From contig NZ_LZRD01000029.1 of NCBI RefSeq assembly GCF_001687325.1, positions 20,655 to 84,654 on the forward strand: a DNA stretch of 64,000 bases, in the 5' to 3' direction. Position 1 is the first letter of the stretch; each line of letters starts with the position of its first letter. Shown piece after piece: positions 8,594 through 17,618 of the stretch. The notes beneath the pieces are model-generated. The model was given only the letters and a program-made list of their open reading frames with translations. It was not told the DNA's origin and did not search any database. A program made the position numbers and the translations under genes. This DNA comes from Streptomyces sp. PTY087I2 (GTDB lineage: Bacteria; Actinomycetota; Actinomycetes; Streptomycetales; Streptomycetaceae).

Positions 8594-10027
8594 ATGACGT
8601 CGCAGACGACGCTGGCGAAGCCGGGCCAGGAGCCCGGCGAGCCGGACCGGCCGGACTCGTCGGACGGGCTTCAGGCAGGCCTGAAGAACCGCCACCTCTC
8701 GATGATCGCGATCGGTGGCGTGATCGGCGCCGGGCTCTTCGTCGGATCGAGCGCGGGCATCGCGGCCGCGGGTCCGGCGATTCTGATCTCGTACGCGATG
8801 GTCGGCCTGATGGTCGTCCTCGTGATGCGGATGCTCGGTGAGATGGCGGCCGCCCGGCCGAGCTCCGGCTCCTTCTCCGCCTACGCCGACCAGGCGCTGG
8901 GCCGTTGGGCCGGCTTCTCCATCGGCTGGCTGTACTGGTTCTTCTGGGTCGTGGTGCTCGCCGTCGAGGCCACGGCGGGCGCGAAGATCCTGGAGAGCTG
9001 GATCCCGGGTGTGCCCCAGTGGGCCTGGGCGCTGATCGTGATGGTCGTGCTGACCGCCACCAACCTGGTGTCGGTGGGAAGTTACGGCGAGTTCGAGTTC
9101 TGGTTCGCCGGGATCAAGGTCGTGGCGATCGCCGCGTTCGTGGTCGTCGGCTTCCTCGCCGTCTTCGGGATGCTGCCCGGTTCGGACAACCCGGGGTCGG
9201 GTCTGGCCCATCTGACGGACAGCGGCGGGTTCTTCCCCGAGGGGCCGGGCGCGATCCTGACCGGTGTGCTGATGGTCGTGTTCTCGTTCATGGGCAGTGA
9301 GATCGTGACGCTGGCCGCCGGTGAGTCGGCGGACCCGCAGCGGGCGGTGTCGAAGGCCACCAACAGCGTGATCTGGCGTATCGCCGTCTTCTACCTCGGC
9401 TCGATCTTCGTCGTGCTGACGCTGCTGCCGTGGAACGACCCGTCGATCCTGGAGAAAGGCAGCTATGTCGCCGCCCTCGACTCGATCGGGATCCCGCAGG
9501 CCGGCAACGTCATGGACTTCATCGTGCTGACGGCCGTGCTGTCCTGTCTCAACTCCGGCCTGTACACGGCCTCCCGGATGGCGTTCTCGCTCGGCGAGCG
9601 GGGCGACGCGCCGAAGTCCTTCGCCAAGGTCAACCGGCGCGGGGTGCCGCAGGCGGCGATCCTGTCCTCGGTGGTCTTCGGCTTCGTGGCGGTGTTCTTC
9701 AACTACCAGTGGCCGGACACGGTGTTCCAGTTCCTGCTGAACTCCTCCGGCGCGGTCGCGCTCTTCGTGTGGCTGGTCATCTGCTTCACCCAGCTGCGGA
9801 TGCGCGGGATCATCCTGCGCGAGACCCCGGGCAAGCTGGTCGTACGGATGTGGCTCTTCCCGTACCTCACCTGGGCGACGATCGCGATGATCTCCTTCGT
9901 CCTGGTCTACATGCTGACCGACGACGCCGCCCGCGAGCAGGTCGTGCTGTCGCTGCTGGTAGCGGCTCTGGTGGTGGGCATCTCGCTGTTCCGGGAGATG
10001 CGGGACCGCAAGGCCGTCGCGAAGTAG
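8594..10027 (+). CDS. APC-family amino-acid permease (copy 1)
   Basis: A 477-residue, 12-helix permease of the amino acid/polyamine/organocation superfamily. The cytoplasmic N-terminus is followed by NRHLSMIAIGGVIGAGLFVGSSAGI, the signature of the AAT/GabP/CycA group (substrate backbone-binding unwound helix 1). It imports an amino acid by proton symport; the substrate is not readable. ATG 8594 is chosen over ATG 8567 because AAGGAA lies 7 nt upstream. A clear paralogue lies at 14.7-16.2 kb. A short hairpin follows the gene. Confidence 0.9.
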   Translation: MTSQTTLAKPGQEPGEPDRPDSSDGLQAGLKNRHLSMIAIGGVIGAGLFVGSSAGIAAAGPAILISYAMVGLMVVLVMRMLGEMAAARPSSGSFSAYADQALGRWAGFSIGWLYWFFWVVVLAVEATAGAKILESWIPGVPQWAWALIVMVVLTATNLVSVGSYGEFEFWFAGIKVVAIAAFVVVGFLAVFGMLPGSDNPGSGLAHLTDSGGFFPEGPGAILTGVLMVVFSFMGSEIVTLAAGESADPQRAVSKATNSVIWRIAVFYLGSIFVVLTLLPWNDPSILEKGSYVAALDSIGIPQAGNVMDFIVLTAVLSCLNSGLYTASRMAFSLGERGDAPKSFAKVNRRGVPQAAILSSVVFGFVAVFFNYQWPDTVFQFLLNSSGAVALFVWLVICFTQLRMRGIILRETPGKLVVRMWLFPYLTWATIAMISFVLVYMLTDDAAREQVVLSLLVAALVVGISLFREMRDRKAVAK

Positions 10028-10056
10028 CACCCGAGATCCGTACCCGCATGATCGAT

Positions 10057-10077
10057 ACCTGACGAAGGGTGTCAGGT
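10057..10077 (+). terminator. Short hairpin terminator after permease copy 1
   Basis: ACCTGAC-N7-GTCAGGT followed by TTCCC, 30 nt after the stop codon. Confidence 0.55.
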
Positions 10078-10136
10078 TTCCCGGGGAGGCTCTTCTTCGT
10101 ACCGCGCAGAACGCGAGCGAAGGAGAGCCTCCCCTC

Positions 10137-11414
10137 ATGGTTTCCGCACCCGCCACTTTCCAGACCGGCTTCCCGATCCGGCCCGACCGGCTGATCGAGG
10201 CCCGTACCCCCGACGACGTACGGGAGGCCGTGGCGTACGCCGCCGGGCACGGGCTCCGGGTGATCGCGCACGCCACCGGGCACGGGCTGCCCGGGGCGGT
10301 CGAGGGCGGCGTCCTCGTGGTCACCAGCGGCCTGGACTCCGTCACCGTCGACCCGGTCGCCCGCACCGCCACGATCGGCGCGGGCGCGACCTGGGGCGCG
10401 GTGACCGCGGCGGCGGCCCCGCACGGTCTCGCCCCGCTCAACGGCTCGTCGCCCTCCGTGGGCGCGGTCTCGTACACGCTGGGCGGCGGACTGGGCATCC
10501 TGGCCCGGCGGTTCGGGTACGCCGCCGACCGTGTGCGGGCGCTGGAGGTGGTGACCGCCGACGGGGTCTCGCGCCGGGTCACGCCGGAGCGTGAGGCGGA
10601 GCTGTTCTGGGGGTTGCGCGGCGGTGGGCGGCGGCTGGGGGTGGTGACCTCGCTGGAGATCGGTCTGGTGGCGGTGGAGCGGCTGTACGGGGGTGCGATC
10701 GCCTTCGACGGGGAACGGGCGGCCGGGGTGATGGCCCGCTACCTGGAGTGGACCCGGACCGTGCCGGACACCCTGACGTCGTCCCTGTGCGCGCTCCCCT
10801 ACCCGGACCTGCCGCAGGTGCCGGAGGAGATGCGTGGGCGGTACGTGGTCTCGGTGCGGGTGGCGTTCACGGGGGACGCGGCCGAGGGCGAGCGGCTGGT
10901 GGCCCCGCTGCGGGCGATCGGGCCGGCCCTGGCGGACTCGCTGCGGGAGATGCCGTACGCGCAGAGCCCGACGATCCACAACGACCCGCCGTTCCCGCAC
11001 GCGTACTACGGGGAGGGGCTGATGCTCCAGGAGCTGGACGCGGGGCGGGCCGCGCGGGTGCTGGAGCTGACCGGGCCGGGGGCGCCGATGATGAACGTGG
11101 TGCAGCTCAATCACCTGGGCGGGGCGTTGGCCGGGCGGCCGGAGCCGGCGAGCGCGGTGCCCTACCGGGACGCGGGCTTCCTGCTGCGGCTGCTGTCGCC
11201 GCTGGACGGTACGGACGTGCCCTCGGTGCGCGCGCTGTACGGGGAGGTGTCCGGGGTGCTGGGGCCGCGTGTGCTCGGGCGGTCGCTGAACTTCTGCTTC
11301 GGCGGCGGGGACCGTACGGCCGGTTTCCATGAGCCGGAAACGGCGAAGAGGCTCGCCGGTCTGGTCTCCCAGTACGATCCGGCGGGCCTCTTCGGGGGGC
11401 CTTACGAGGGCTGA
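10137..11414 (+). CDS. FAD-binding oxidoreductase, berberine-bridge-enzyme-like
   Basis: A 425-residue PCMH-type flavoprotein. The N-terminal FAD domain includes ARTPDDVREAVAYA, the His of HATGHG (a possible covalent 8-alpha FAD attachment) and VGAVSYTLGGGLGILARRFGY. The second attachment residue, Cys in bicovalent family members, appears as Ser in GSSPSVG, so at most a single covalent link is expected. The C-terminal BBE segment ends LNFCFGGGDR ... YDPAGLFG. Such enzymes oxidise sugars or secondary metabolites; the substrate is unknown. AAGGAG lies upstream of ATG 10137. It converges with bioY, with only 7 nt between the stop codons. Confidence 0.87.
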   Translation: MVSAPATFQTGFPIRPDRLIEARTPDDVREAVAYAAGHGLRVIAHATGHGLPGAVEGGVLVVTSGLDSVTVDPVARTATIGAGATWGAVTAAAAPHGLAPLNGSSPSVGAVSYTLGGGLGILARRFGYAADRVRALEVVTADGVSRRVTPEREAELFWGLRGGGRRLGVVTSLEIGLVAVERLYGGAIAFDGERAAGVMARYLEWTRTVPDTLTSSLCALPYPDLPQVPEEMRGRYVVSVRVAFTGDAAEGERLVAPLRAIGPALADSLREMPYAQSPTIHNDPPFPHAYYGEGLMLQELDAGRAARVLELTGPGAPMMNVVQLNHLGGALAGRPEPASAVPYRDAGFLLRLLSPLDGTDVPSVRALYGEVSGVLGPRVLGRSLNFCFGGGDRTAGFHEPETAKRLAGLVSQYDPAGLFGGPYEG

Positions 11415-11421
11415 GCAGGGG

Positions 11422-12015
11422 TCAGCCGCGGTGGCCCAGCAACTTCCAGGTGGTCGGCAGGACGCCCATGGCCAGCGCCGCCTTGAGGGCGTCACCGATC
11501 AGGAACGGGGTGAGGCCGGCCGCGACGGCGGCGCTCATCGACATCCCGGTGGACAGCGCCAGGTAGGGCACGCCGATGGCGTAGATGATCGCGGATCCGA
11601 GGACCATCGTGCCGGCGGTCCGCAGCATCGAGCGGTCGCCGCCGCGGCGGGCCAGGGCGCCGACGACGGTGGCGGCCAGGAGCATGCCGAAGACATAGCC
11701 GAGGGACGGCATGCTCCAGCCCGAGCTGGCCTCCGCGAACCACGGCATTCCGGCCATGCCGACGAGGGCGTACAGCGCGAGGGAGAGGAAGCCGCGGCGG
11801 GCGCCCAGCGCGGTGCCGATGAGGAGCGCGGCGAAGGTCTGGCCGGTGACCGGGACCGGGGAGCCGGGCACCGGGACGGCTATCTGGGCCGCGATGCCGG
11901 TCAGGGCCGCGCCGCCGAGGACGAGGGCCGCGTCCACGGCGTAGCGGTGCCGGGCTGCGGGCAGCAGGTCGGCGAGGACCGCTCCGGAGCGGACGGGGGC
12001 GGCAGCAGTGCTCAT
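11422..12015 (-). CDS. bioY: Biotin transporter substrate-specific component BioY
   Basis: A 197-residue membrane protein with about six helices. Family motifs include AQIAVPVPGSPVPVTGQTFAALL, the region YALVGMAGMPWFAEASSG with LGYVFGM, and FLIGDALKAALA near the C-terminus. BioY is the S component of the ECF biotin uptake system. No bioM/bioN energising genes are adjacent, so it either works alone or shares an ECF module encoded elsewhere. Its upstream region contains a possible BioQ-like repeat. Confidence 0.92.
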   Translation of the reverse strand: MSTAAAPVRSGAVLADLLPAARHRYAVDAALVLGGAALTGIAAQIAVPVPGSPVPVTGQTFAALLIGTALGARRGFLSLALYALVGMAGMPWFAEASSGWSMPSLGYVFGMLLAATVVGALARRGGDRSMLRTAGTMVLGSAIIYAIGVPYLALSTGMSMSAAVAAGLTPFLIGDALKAALAMGVLPTTWKLLGHRG

Positions 12016-12490
12016 CGGGACTCCGCGGGTGAGGGCAGGTGGGCCGGGGTGGCCCCCGGCGGTCGGGGTGGGGTCGGGCTCCCGCCGACGTTAGTCCACG
12101 GGTCAACGCCCGTTCACCATCAGCCGCCCACAAAGCGGTGGTTGATGGGTTGGTGGGATTCACACAAAGCCTGCGGCGCAATCGCGTTCCTCCGTGACAC
12201 GCGTCACTGAGGTGAGGCCGTTGTCGGCGCGTTTCGGCGGGGCGGGCCCGAGGAGGCAGGGCTGTAGCTTCCCCATAAACAATCAGCTTCCGTCGGTATC
12301 GATCGATCAGGTTCCCCGGCGGCTCCGCGCACGGCTCGGGAGCGAAGGCCGTCCGCCCGGCGGAGTCCGGCGGCGGTCACCGATACCCTGTCCCGGGCTG
12401 CCTGGCCGGACAGCTCACGTGCGTGCGCGCCGACGGGGACCGCCGGGGGGCGGCGCGCAGTACGGGCGGAGCACAGGGGGGACGACGAAC
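12016..12490. other. 475-bp intergenic region between bioY and the kinase gene
   Basis: No supported gene. Near the bioY side, 12103-12116 reads TCAACGCCCGTTCA (minus strand TGAAC-N4-GTTGA), an inverted arrangement resembling actinobacterial BioQ operators; this is a weak match. A lower-GC stretch at 12270-12315 (ATAAACAATC ... TATCGATCGATCAGG) is promoter-like for the kinase gene. Confidence 0.4.
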
Positions 12491-14578
12491 ATGACGTTGC
12501 TTGGCGAGGACCCGCGCTCTCTGGGCTCCTACACTCTGGAGAGCAGGCTCGGAGCCGGCGGGATGGGTGTGGTGTACCTCGCCCGGACGCTGTCGGGCCG
12601 GAAGGTCGCCGTGAAGGTGATCAGACCCGAGCTGGCACAGGACCCGGGGTTCCGGGACCGCTTCCGCCGGGAGGTCGCGGCCGCGCGCCGGGTCAGCGGG
12701 GCGTTCACGGCTCCCGTGGTGGACGCCGATCCCGAGAGCGACACCCCGTGGCTGGCGACCTTGTACGTGCCCGGTCCGTCGCTGGCCGAACGGGTCCTCT
12801 CCCAAGGGCCGCTCACCGTGCCCGAGGTACGGCGGCTGGCGGCCGGGCTCGCCGAGGCGCTGCGGGACATCCACCGTGCCGGCCTGGTGCACCGGGACCT
12901 GAAGCCCGGCAATGTGCTGCTGGCCCAGGACGGCCCGCGCGTCATCGACTTCGGCATCTCCCGGGCCGCCGACGCCACCCAGCTCACGCACGCCGGGACG
13001 GTGGTGGGCACGCCTCCGTTCATGGCGCCCGAGCAGTTCCGGAGCGCGGACGTCGGACCGGCGGCCGACGTCTTCTCTCTCGGTTCGGTGCTGGTGTACG
13101 CGGCCACCGGGCACGGTCCCTTCGACGGGGACACCTCTCATGCGATCGGGTTCCGCGTCGTCTACGAACAGGCGGATCTGGCGGGCCTCTCCGAGGAGTT
13201 GTGCCGCCTGGTCGTTCCCTGCCTGGCGAAGGATCCCGCGCTGCGACCGACCGTCGAGCAACTGCTCGACGGGCTCACGCAGGCGGACCGGGAGGCCGGT
13301 GGGCATCCGGCCCCCACGCTCGCGTTCACCCGGCCCGCCCCGAAACCGGCCACCGCGCCCGCCCTTCCCTACGGCCCGCCGAGCAGCGCCCCGAACGGCG
13401 TCCGGTCGGCGCCCGCTCCCGCGGGCCGCCGTGTGAAGCGGGTATGGCTCGCCGCGGCCGCAGCCTGTGCGGTGCTGGCGGCAGCCGTTCCGCTTGTCGT
13501 CAAGGGGCTCCCGGGCGGTGACAGCGACAAGGCCGGCCCGAGCACCAGCCCGTCGGCGTCTGCCACCCATGCCCGGCCCACCGTGGATCCCTCGTGCGGC
13601 GCCGCGGGAAGTCTGCTGCGCGGAGCCGGGTCCAGCATGCAGCAGCGGGCCATGAGCAGTTGGACCGCCGGCTACACCCGCGACTGCTCGGGCGCCCAGG
13701 TCTCCTACGAGGGGAGCGGCGCCGGAGTCGGCTTCCTCGACTTCCAGACCGAGAAGAGCGACTTCGCGCTCCTCGACGACGTCATGACCCCGGCACAGGC
13801 GAAGTGGGCCGGGCGGCGATGTGGCCCGGGCGGCGCCCTCCAGATCCCCGTGACCACCCTGCCGATCGCGGTCGTGGTCAACCTGCGGGGCGTCGACGAG
13901 GTGACCGTCGACGCACGCACCTTGTCCATGATCTTCCAGGGCTCCGTCACCCGGTGGAACGACCCCATGCTCGCAGCCCTCAACCGGGGCAGGACACTGC
14001 CCGACCGGAAGATCAACACCATTCACCAACTGGGCACTTCCACCACGACGCTCGCCTTCACCCACTATCTGTCCGAGGCCGCGCCCGACATCTGGAAGTA
14101 CCGGCCCTCGGGAGGCATGCCCGAGCAGACCGGCCAAGGCGCGCCGGGCCCGCAGGAGGTCGCCGAACTGGTGGCGAAGACCGAGGGATCGATCTCCTAC
14201 GTGGCGATGCAGTACATGAAGTCGATGGAGCTGACGCCCGCCTACCTGGACACGGGCGGCAGCCGGCCGGTCGGCCCGACGCCGGAATCGGTGACCGCGG
14301 GAGCCGCCACGGCACAGCGCGTGACCTCCAGCGGCACCGACATGGCGATGGACATCGATCACGCCATGCGCGGCAAGGACGCGTACCCGATCGTCCGGTT
14401 CGGGTACGCCGTCCTGTGCGGTAAGGGCGACGCGGCCGGCAAGGCGGCCGGCGCGCGCGGTTTCTTCACCCACATCGTGAGCGAGGACGGCCAGCGGTCG
14501 GCCGCCGAGCTGGGCTACGGGCGGCTTCCGGACGAGCTGATCGGTCAGGTACGGGACGTGCTGCGCGCCGCGGGCTGA
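12491..14578 (+). CDS. Transmembrane Ser/Thr protein kinase with PstS-like extracellular domain
   Basis: A 695-residue receptor kinase. Residues 15-270 form a Hanks-type kinase: Gly loop GAGGMG, Lys42 in VAVKV, catalytic HRDLKPGN with Asp136, DFG at 153-155, and GTPPFMAPEQ. A Pro-rich linker leads to one membrane helix (about 318-338). The outside part (about 368-690) resembles the phosphate-binding protein PstS: GAGSSMQQ, the strand-loop VSYEGSGAGVGFLDF, SDFALLDD, LSMIFQGSVTRWNDP, and ISYVAMQYM near the end. The usual PstS phosphate loop (R..DGSGT) is altered to HQLGTSTTT, so the ligand may not be phosphate. The start at ATG 12491 places the kinase at the N-terminus; the ribosome site is weak (GGGGGGA about 10 nt upstream). 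Confidence 0.9.
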   Translation: MTLLGEDPRSLGSYTLESRLGAGGMGVVYLARTLSGRKVAVKVIRPELAQDPGFRDRFRREVAAARRVSGAFTAPVVDADPESDTPWLATLYVPGPSLAERVLSQGPLTVPEVRRLAAGLAEALRDIHRAGLVHRDLKPGNVLLAQDGPRVIDFGISRAADATQLTHAGTVVGTPPFMAPEQFRSADVGPAADVFSLGSVLVYAATGHGPFDGDTSHAIGFRVVYEQADLAGLSEELCRLVVPCLAKDPALRPTVEQLLDGLTQADREAGGHPAPTLAFTRPAPKPATAPALPYGPPSSAPNGVRSAPAPAGRRVKRVWLAAAAACAVLAAAVPLVVKGLPGGDSDKAGPSTSPSASATHARPTVDPSCGAAGSLLRGAGSSMQQRAMSSWTAGYTRDCSGAQVSYEGSGAGVGFLDFQTEKSDFALLDDVMTPAQAKWAGRRCGPGGALQIPVTTLPIAVVVNLRGVDEVTVDARTLSMIFQGSVTRWNDPMLAALNRGRTLPDRKINTIHQLGTSTTTLAFTHYLSEAAPDIWKYRPSGGMPEQTGQGAPGPQEVAELVAKTEGSISYVAMQYMKSMELTPAYLDTGGSRPVGPTPESVTAGAATAQRVTSSGTDMAMDIDHAMRGKDAYPIVRFGYAVLCGKGDAAGKAAGARGFFTHIVSEDGQRSAAELGYGRLPDELIGQVRDVLRAAG

Positions 14579-14691
14579 GACCGGTGCCGGGAGCCGCCCC
14601 GCGTCGGGCGCATGCCCCCGGTAGGCGCGTGTGCACCTTGTGTGAGTCCGGTGACCGTATAGCGGACAGTTATTCCGTGTGAGCGGTACGG

Positions 14692-16242
14692 ATGCTTCAG
14701 ACTGTGGGTTCGTCCCCTTCCGCTACCGAACAGAGTTCTTCCATGCCCCGGACCTCCGCGTCTCCCCCCACCGCAGAACCCGCGGCCCCCGCAGGGCCCT
14801 CGGCGGACTCCGCGCTCACCCACGGCCTCAAGCAGCGCCACCTGTCGATGATCGCCCTCGGCGGGGTGATCGGCGCCGGGCTCTTCGTCGGCTCGGGCGC
14901 CGGGATCGCCGCCGCCGGACCCTCGATCATCGTCGCGTACGCCATATCCGGGCTGCTCGTCATGATGGTGATGCGCATGCTCGGCGAGATGTCGGCCGCC
15001 AACCCGGCGTCCGGCTCCTTCTCCGTGCACGCCGAGCGGGCGATCGGCCCGTGGGCCGGGTTCACCGCGGGCTGGTCCTTCTGGTTCCTGCTCTGCGTCG
15101 CCGTGGGCCTGGAGGGCATCGGCGCCGCGCAGATCGTCAGCGGCTGGCTGCCGGGGACGCCGGAGTGGGCGTGGGTCGCCCTGTTCATGGTGATCTTCCT
15201 GGGCACGAACCTGGCCGCCGTGAAGAACTTCGGCGAGTTCGAGTTCTGGTTCGCCGCGCTGAAGGTCATCGCGATCACGCTGTTCCTGGTGCTCGGCCTG
15301 CTGGCGATCTTCGGCGTGCTGCCCGACACGGACGCGCCCGGCCTCGGCAACCTCACGGGTGATGGCGGCTTCCTGCCGAAGGGCACGGACGGCTTCATCA
15401 TCGGACTCCTCGCCTCCGTCTTCGCGTACGGCGGTCTGGAGACCGTCACCATCGCGGCGGCCGAGTCCGAGAACCCGGTGCGGGGCGTCGCGAAGGCGGT
15501 CCGTACGGCGATGTGGCGCATCGCGGTCTTCTACATCGGCTCGATGGCGGTCATCGTCACGCTGGTCCCCTGGGACGACCCGAAGGTCGCCGAGGTCGGC
15601 CCGTTCTACGCGATGCTCGACCACCTGGGCGTCGGCAGCGCCGCGCAGATCATGAACGTGGTCATCCTCATCGCGCTGCTCTCCGCGATGAACGCCAACA
15701 TCTACGGCGCGTCCCGCATGGCCCGCTCCCTGGTCGCCCGCGGCCAGGGCCCCTCCGTGCTCGGCAGGATCTCCTCCGGGGTGCCGCGCAACGCGGTGAT
15801 GTTCTCCTCGGTCTTCGGGTTCCTGTGCGTGCTGCTCAGCTACTGGCGGCCGGACGACGTCTTCCCCTGGCTGCTGAACATGATCGGCGCGGCGATCCTG
15901 GTGGTGTGGATCTTCATCGCGGTCTCGCAGCTGATCCTGCGCCGGCGCACCGAGCGGGAGGCGCCGGAGACCCTGGTCGTCCGGATGTGGTTCTTCCCCA
16001 TCGGCACGATCGTCGCCCTCGCGGCCATGGTGGGCATCTTCCTGCTGATGCTGCGCCAGCCGGACACCCGTGACCAGCTGCTGGCCACGGGCGGGCTGAC
16101 GGTGGTGCTGATCGGCCTCGGCCTGCTGCGTCAGCGGAAGCGGGGCGACGAGGGAGCCGACGACGGTACGGGTACGGGTACGGGGTCCGGCACCGACTCG
16201 GGCTCCGGCACCGCGGCCGGGATCCCGGCGCAGCGGCGGTAG
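14692..16242 (+). CDS. APC-family amino-acid permease (copy 2)
   Basis: A paralogue of the 8.6-kb permease, 516 residues from the first ATG. A Pro/Ala/Ser-rich N-terminus precedes KQRHLSMIALGGVIGAGLFVG and about 12 helices. The long cytoplasmic tail is Gly/Thr/Ser-rich (a GTGTGTGSGT repeat encoded by near-perfect GGTACG-type hexamers at 16165-16185). ATG 14743 is an equally possible start; neither has a good ribosome site. A region of similar length with FGEFEFWFAALKVIAI is shared with copy 1 (YGEFEFWFAGIKVVAI), showing close common descent. The substrate is unknown, probably a neutral or aromatic amino acid. Confidence 0.88.
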   Translation: MLQTVGSSPSATEQSSSMPRTSASPPTAEPAAPAGPSADSALTHGLKQRHLSMIALGGVIGAGLFVGSGAGIAAAGPSIIVAYAISGLLVMMVMRMLGEMSAANPASGSFSVHAERAIGPWAGFTAGWSFWFLLCVAVGLEGIGAAQIVSGWLPGTPEWAWVALFMVIFLGTNLAAVKNFGEFEFWFAALKVIAITLFLVLGLLAIFGVLPDTDAPGLGNLTGDGGFLPKGTDGFIIGLLASVFAYGGLETVTIAAAESENPVRGVAKAVRTAMWRIAVFYIGSMAVIVTLVPWDDPKVAEVGPFYAMLDHLGVGSAAQIMNVVILIALLSAMNANIYGASRMARSLVARGQGPSVLGRISSGVPRNAVMFSSVFGFLCVLLSYWRPDDVFPWLLNMIGAAILVVWIFIAVSQLILRRRTEREAPETLVVRMWFFPIGTIVALAAMVGIFLLMLRQPDTRDQLLATGGLTVVLIGLGLLRQRKRGDEGADDGTGTGTGSGTDSGSGTAAGIPAQRR

Positions 16243-16270
16243 TTACGGCACGGCTGCCGCGGAGGTTGCC

Positions 16271-16339
16271 GTACGGCTCTCGCACGGCGGCGGGTGCGGC
16301 TCCCGCGCGGCGGCTTGTGCGGCTCCCGCTCGGCCTCTA
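16271..16339 (+). repeat. Three tandem 23-bp imperfect repeats
   Basis: Units begin at 16271, 16294 and 16317. The last two share GTGCGGCTCCCGC exactly; the first differs at two positions. They lie in the 290-bp gap between permease copy 2 and the glycerophosphodiester phosphodiesterase. Nothing else is evident there except a stem TACGGCA/TGCCGTA (16244-16273). Confidence 0.6.
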
Positions 16340-16532
16340 CGAACGCCGGGCTCCTCCTCGTACGATCGGGGCGGAGTCCGGCGTTTCGGCGTTACGGCCT
16401 CTCGCGCTCCGCTGCCCGCTCCCGGCGCGGCGCGCATCCGTGGCCGACAGGACATCGCAGGGCCGGGCGCCGTACCCCGGGCCGTCACCGCCGCTCGCTT
16501 CCGTGATGGCTCACCCCACCCGAGGAGCCGTC

Positions 16533-17603
16533 ATGTCCGTTGCCCCCAGGCGCCGTTCGATCCTCCTGGCCACCGCCGCCGTCACCGCCGCGGCCACCGC
16601 CCCGGCCGTCGCCGCCCCGGTCGGCGACCGTCACCCCCACCGCCCGTCGGGCCCCCTGGTCATCGGCCATCGCGGGGCGGCGGGCTGGCGGCCCGAGCAC
16701 ACCGCCGACGCGTACACCTACGCCGTACGGGCCGGGGCCGACTGGATCGAGCCGGACCTCGTACCGACGAAGGACCATGTCCTGGTCGTGCGGCACGAGA
16801 ACGAGATCGGCGGGACGACGGACGTCGCGGACCGCCCGGAGTTCGCGGACCGCCGCACCACGAAGACGGTCGACGGCAAGGCGGTGACCGGCTGGTTCAC
16901 CGAGGACTTCACGCTGCGCGAGCTGCGGACACTGCGCACGGTGGAGCGGCTGCCGCTGGTCCGCGACCGCAACACGGTGTTCGACGGGCGGGGCAGGGTG
17001 CTGACGTTCCAGGAGGTCGTGGACCTGGCCCGGCGGCTGTCGCGGGAGTCGGGCCGGCGGATCGCGGTGTTCCCGGAGACGAAGCACCCGACGTACTTCC
17101 GCTCGATCGGACTGCCGCTGGAGGAGGAGCTGATCCGGGTGATCCGCCGCAACCGGCTGACCGCCCGGGACTGTGTCGTCCAGTCCTTCGAGCCCGGCAG
17201 CCTGCGCCGGGTGGCCGCCGCCCGCCTCGGCCTCCCGCTGTGGCAGGCGCTGGGCACGAGCGGCGGCCCGTACGGGCACGGGATCACCTACCAGGACATG
17301 ATGACCCCGGCCGGGCTGCGCGAGATCGCCTCGTACGCGCAGTGGATCGGCCCGGACAAGTCCTCCCTGGTCCCGCCGAACACCCTGCTGGCGGACGCCC
17401 ACGCGGCGGGCCTGAAGGTCGGCGCGTACACCTTCCGGGCGGAGAACCAGTACCTCCCGGCCGCGTACCGCCGGGGCACCGACCCGAACGCCTTCGGCGA
17501 CGCGTTCGCGGAGTACGCCTTCCACTACGGGCAGGGCGTGGACGCGGTGGTGACGGACTTCCCGGACATCGCGGTGCAGGCGAGGGAGGACCTGCGGGGG
17601 TAG
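16533..17603 (+). CDS. Secreted glycerophosphodiester phosphodiesterase
   Basis: A 356-residue enzyme hydrolysing glycerophosphodiesters to glycerol-3-phosphate and an alcohol. The start ATG 16533 has GAGGAG 5 nt upstream. The Tat-type signal peptide has RRRS at residues 6-9 and an Ala-rich hydrophobic core ending APAVAAP. The GDPD domain shows GHRGAAGWRPEHT (catalytic His-Arg and Glu), DWIEPDLVPTKDHVLVVRHE (metal Glu, Asp and the second His), FPETKHP and a final VDAVVTDFPD. It acts outside the cell in phosphate or glycerol scavenging. The gene may be co-transcribed with the small membrane protein that follows. Confidence 0.94.
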   Translation: MSVAPRRRSILLATAAVTAAATAPAVAAPVGDRHPHRPSGPLVIGHRGAAGWRPEHTADAYTYAVRAGADWIEPDLVPTKDHVLVVRHENEIGGTTDVADRPEFADRRTTKTVDGKAVTGWFTEDFTLRELRTLRTVERLPLVRDRNTVFDGRGRVLTFQEVVDLARRLSRESGRRIAVFPETKHPTYFRSIGLPLEEELIRVIRRNRLTARDCVVQSFEPGSLRRVAAARLGLPLWQALGTSGGPYGHGITYQDMMTPAGLREIASYAQWIGPDKSSLVPPNTLLADAHAAGLKVGAYTFRAENQYLPAAYRRGTDPNAFGDAFAEYAFHYGQGVDAVVTDFPDIAVQAREDLRG

Positions 17604-17618
17604 TGGGGGGGGGCAGTG

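Noticed and set aside
16165..16240. Tandem GGTACG-like hexamers as a non-coding repeat
   Set aside because: They fall inside the permease copy 2 frame and encode its Gly/Thr/Ser-rich tail.
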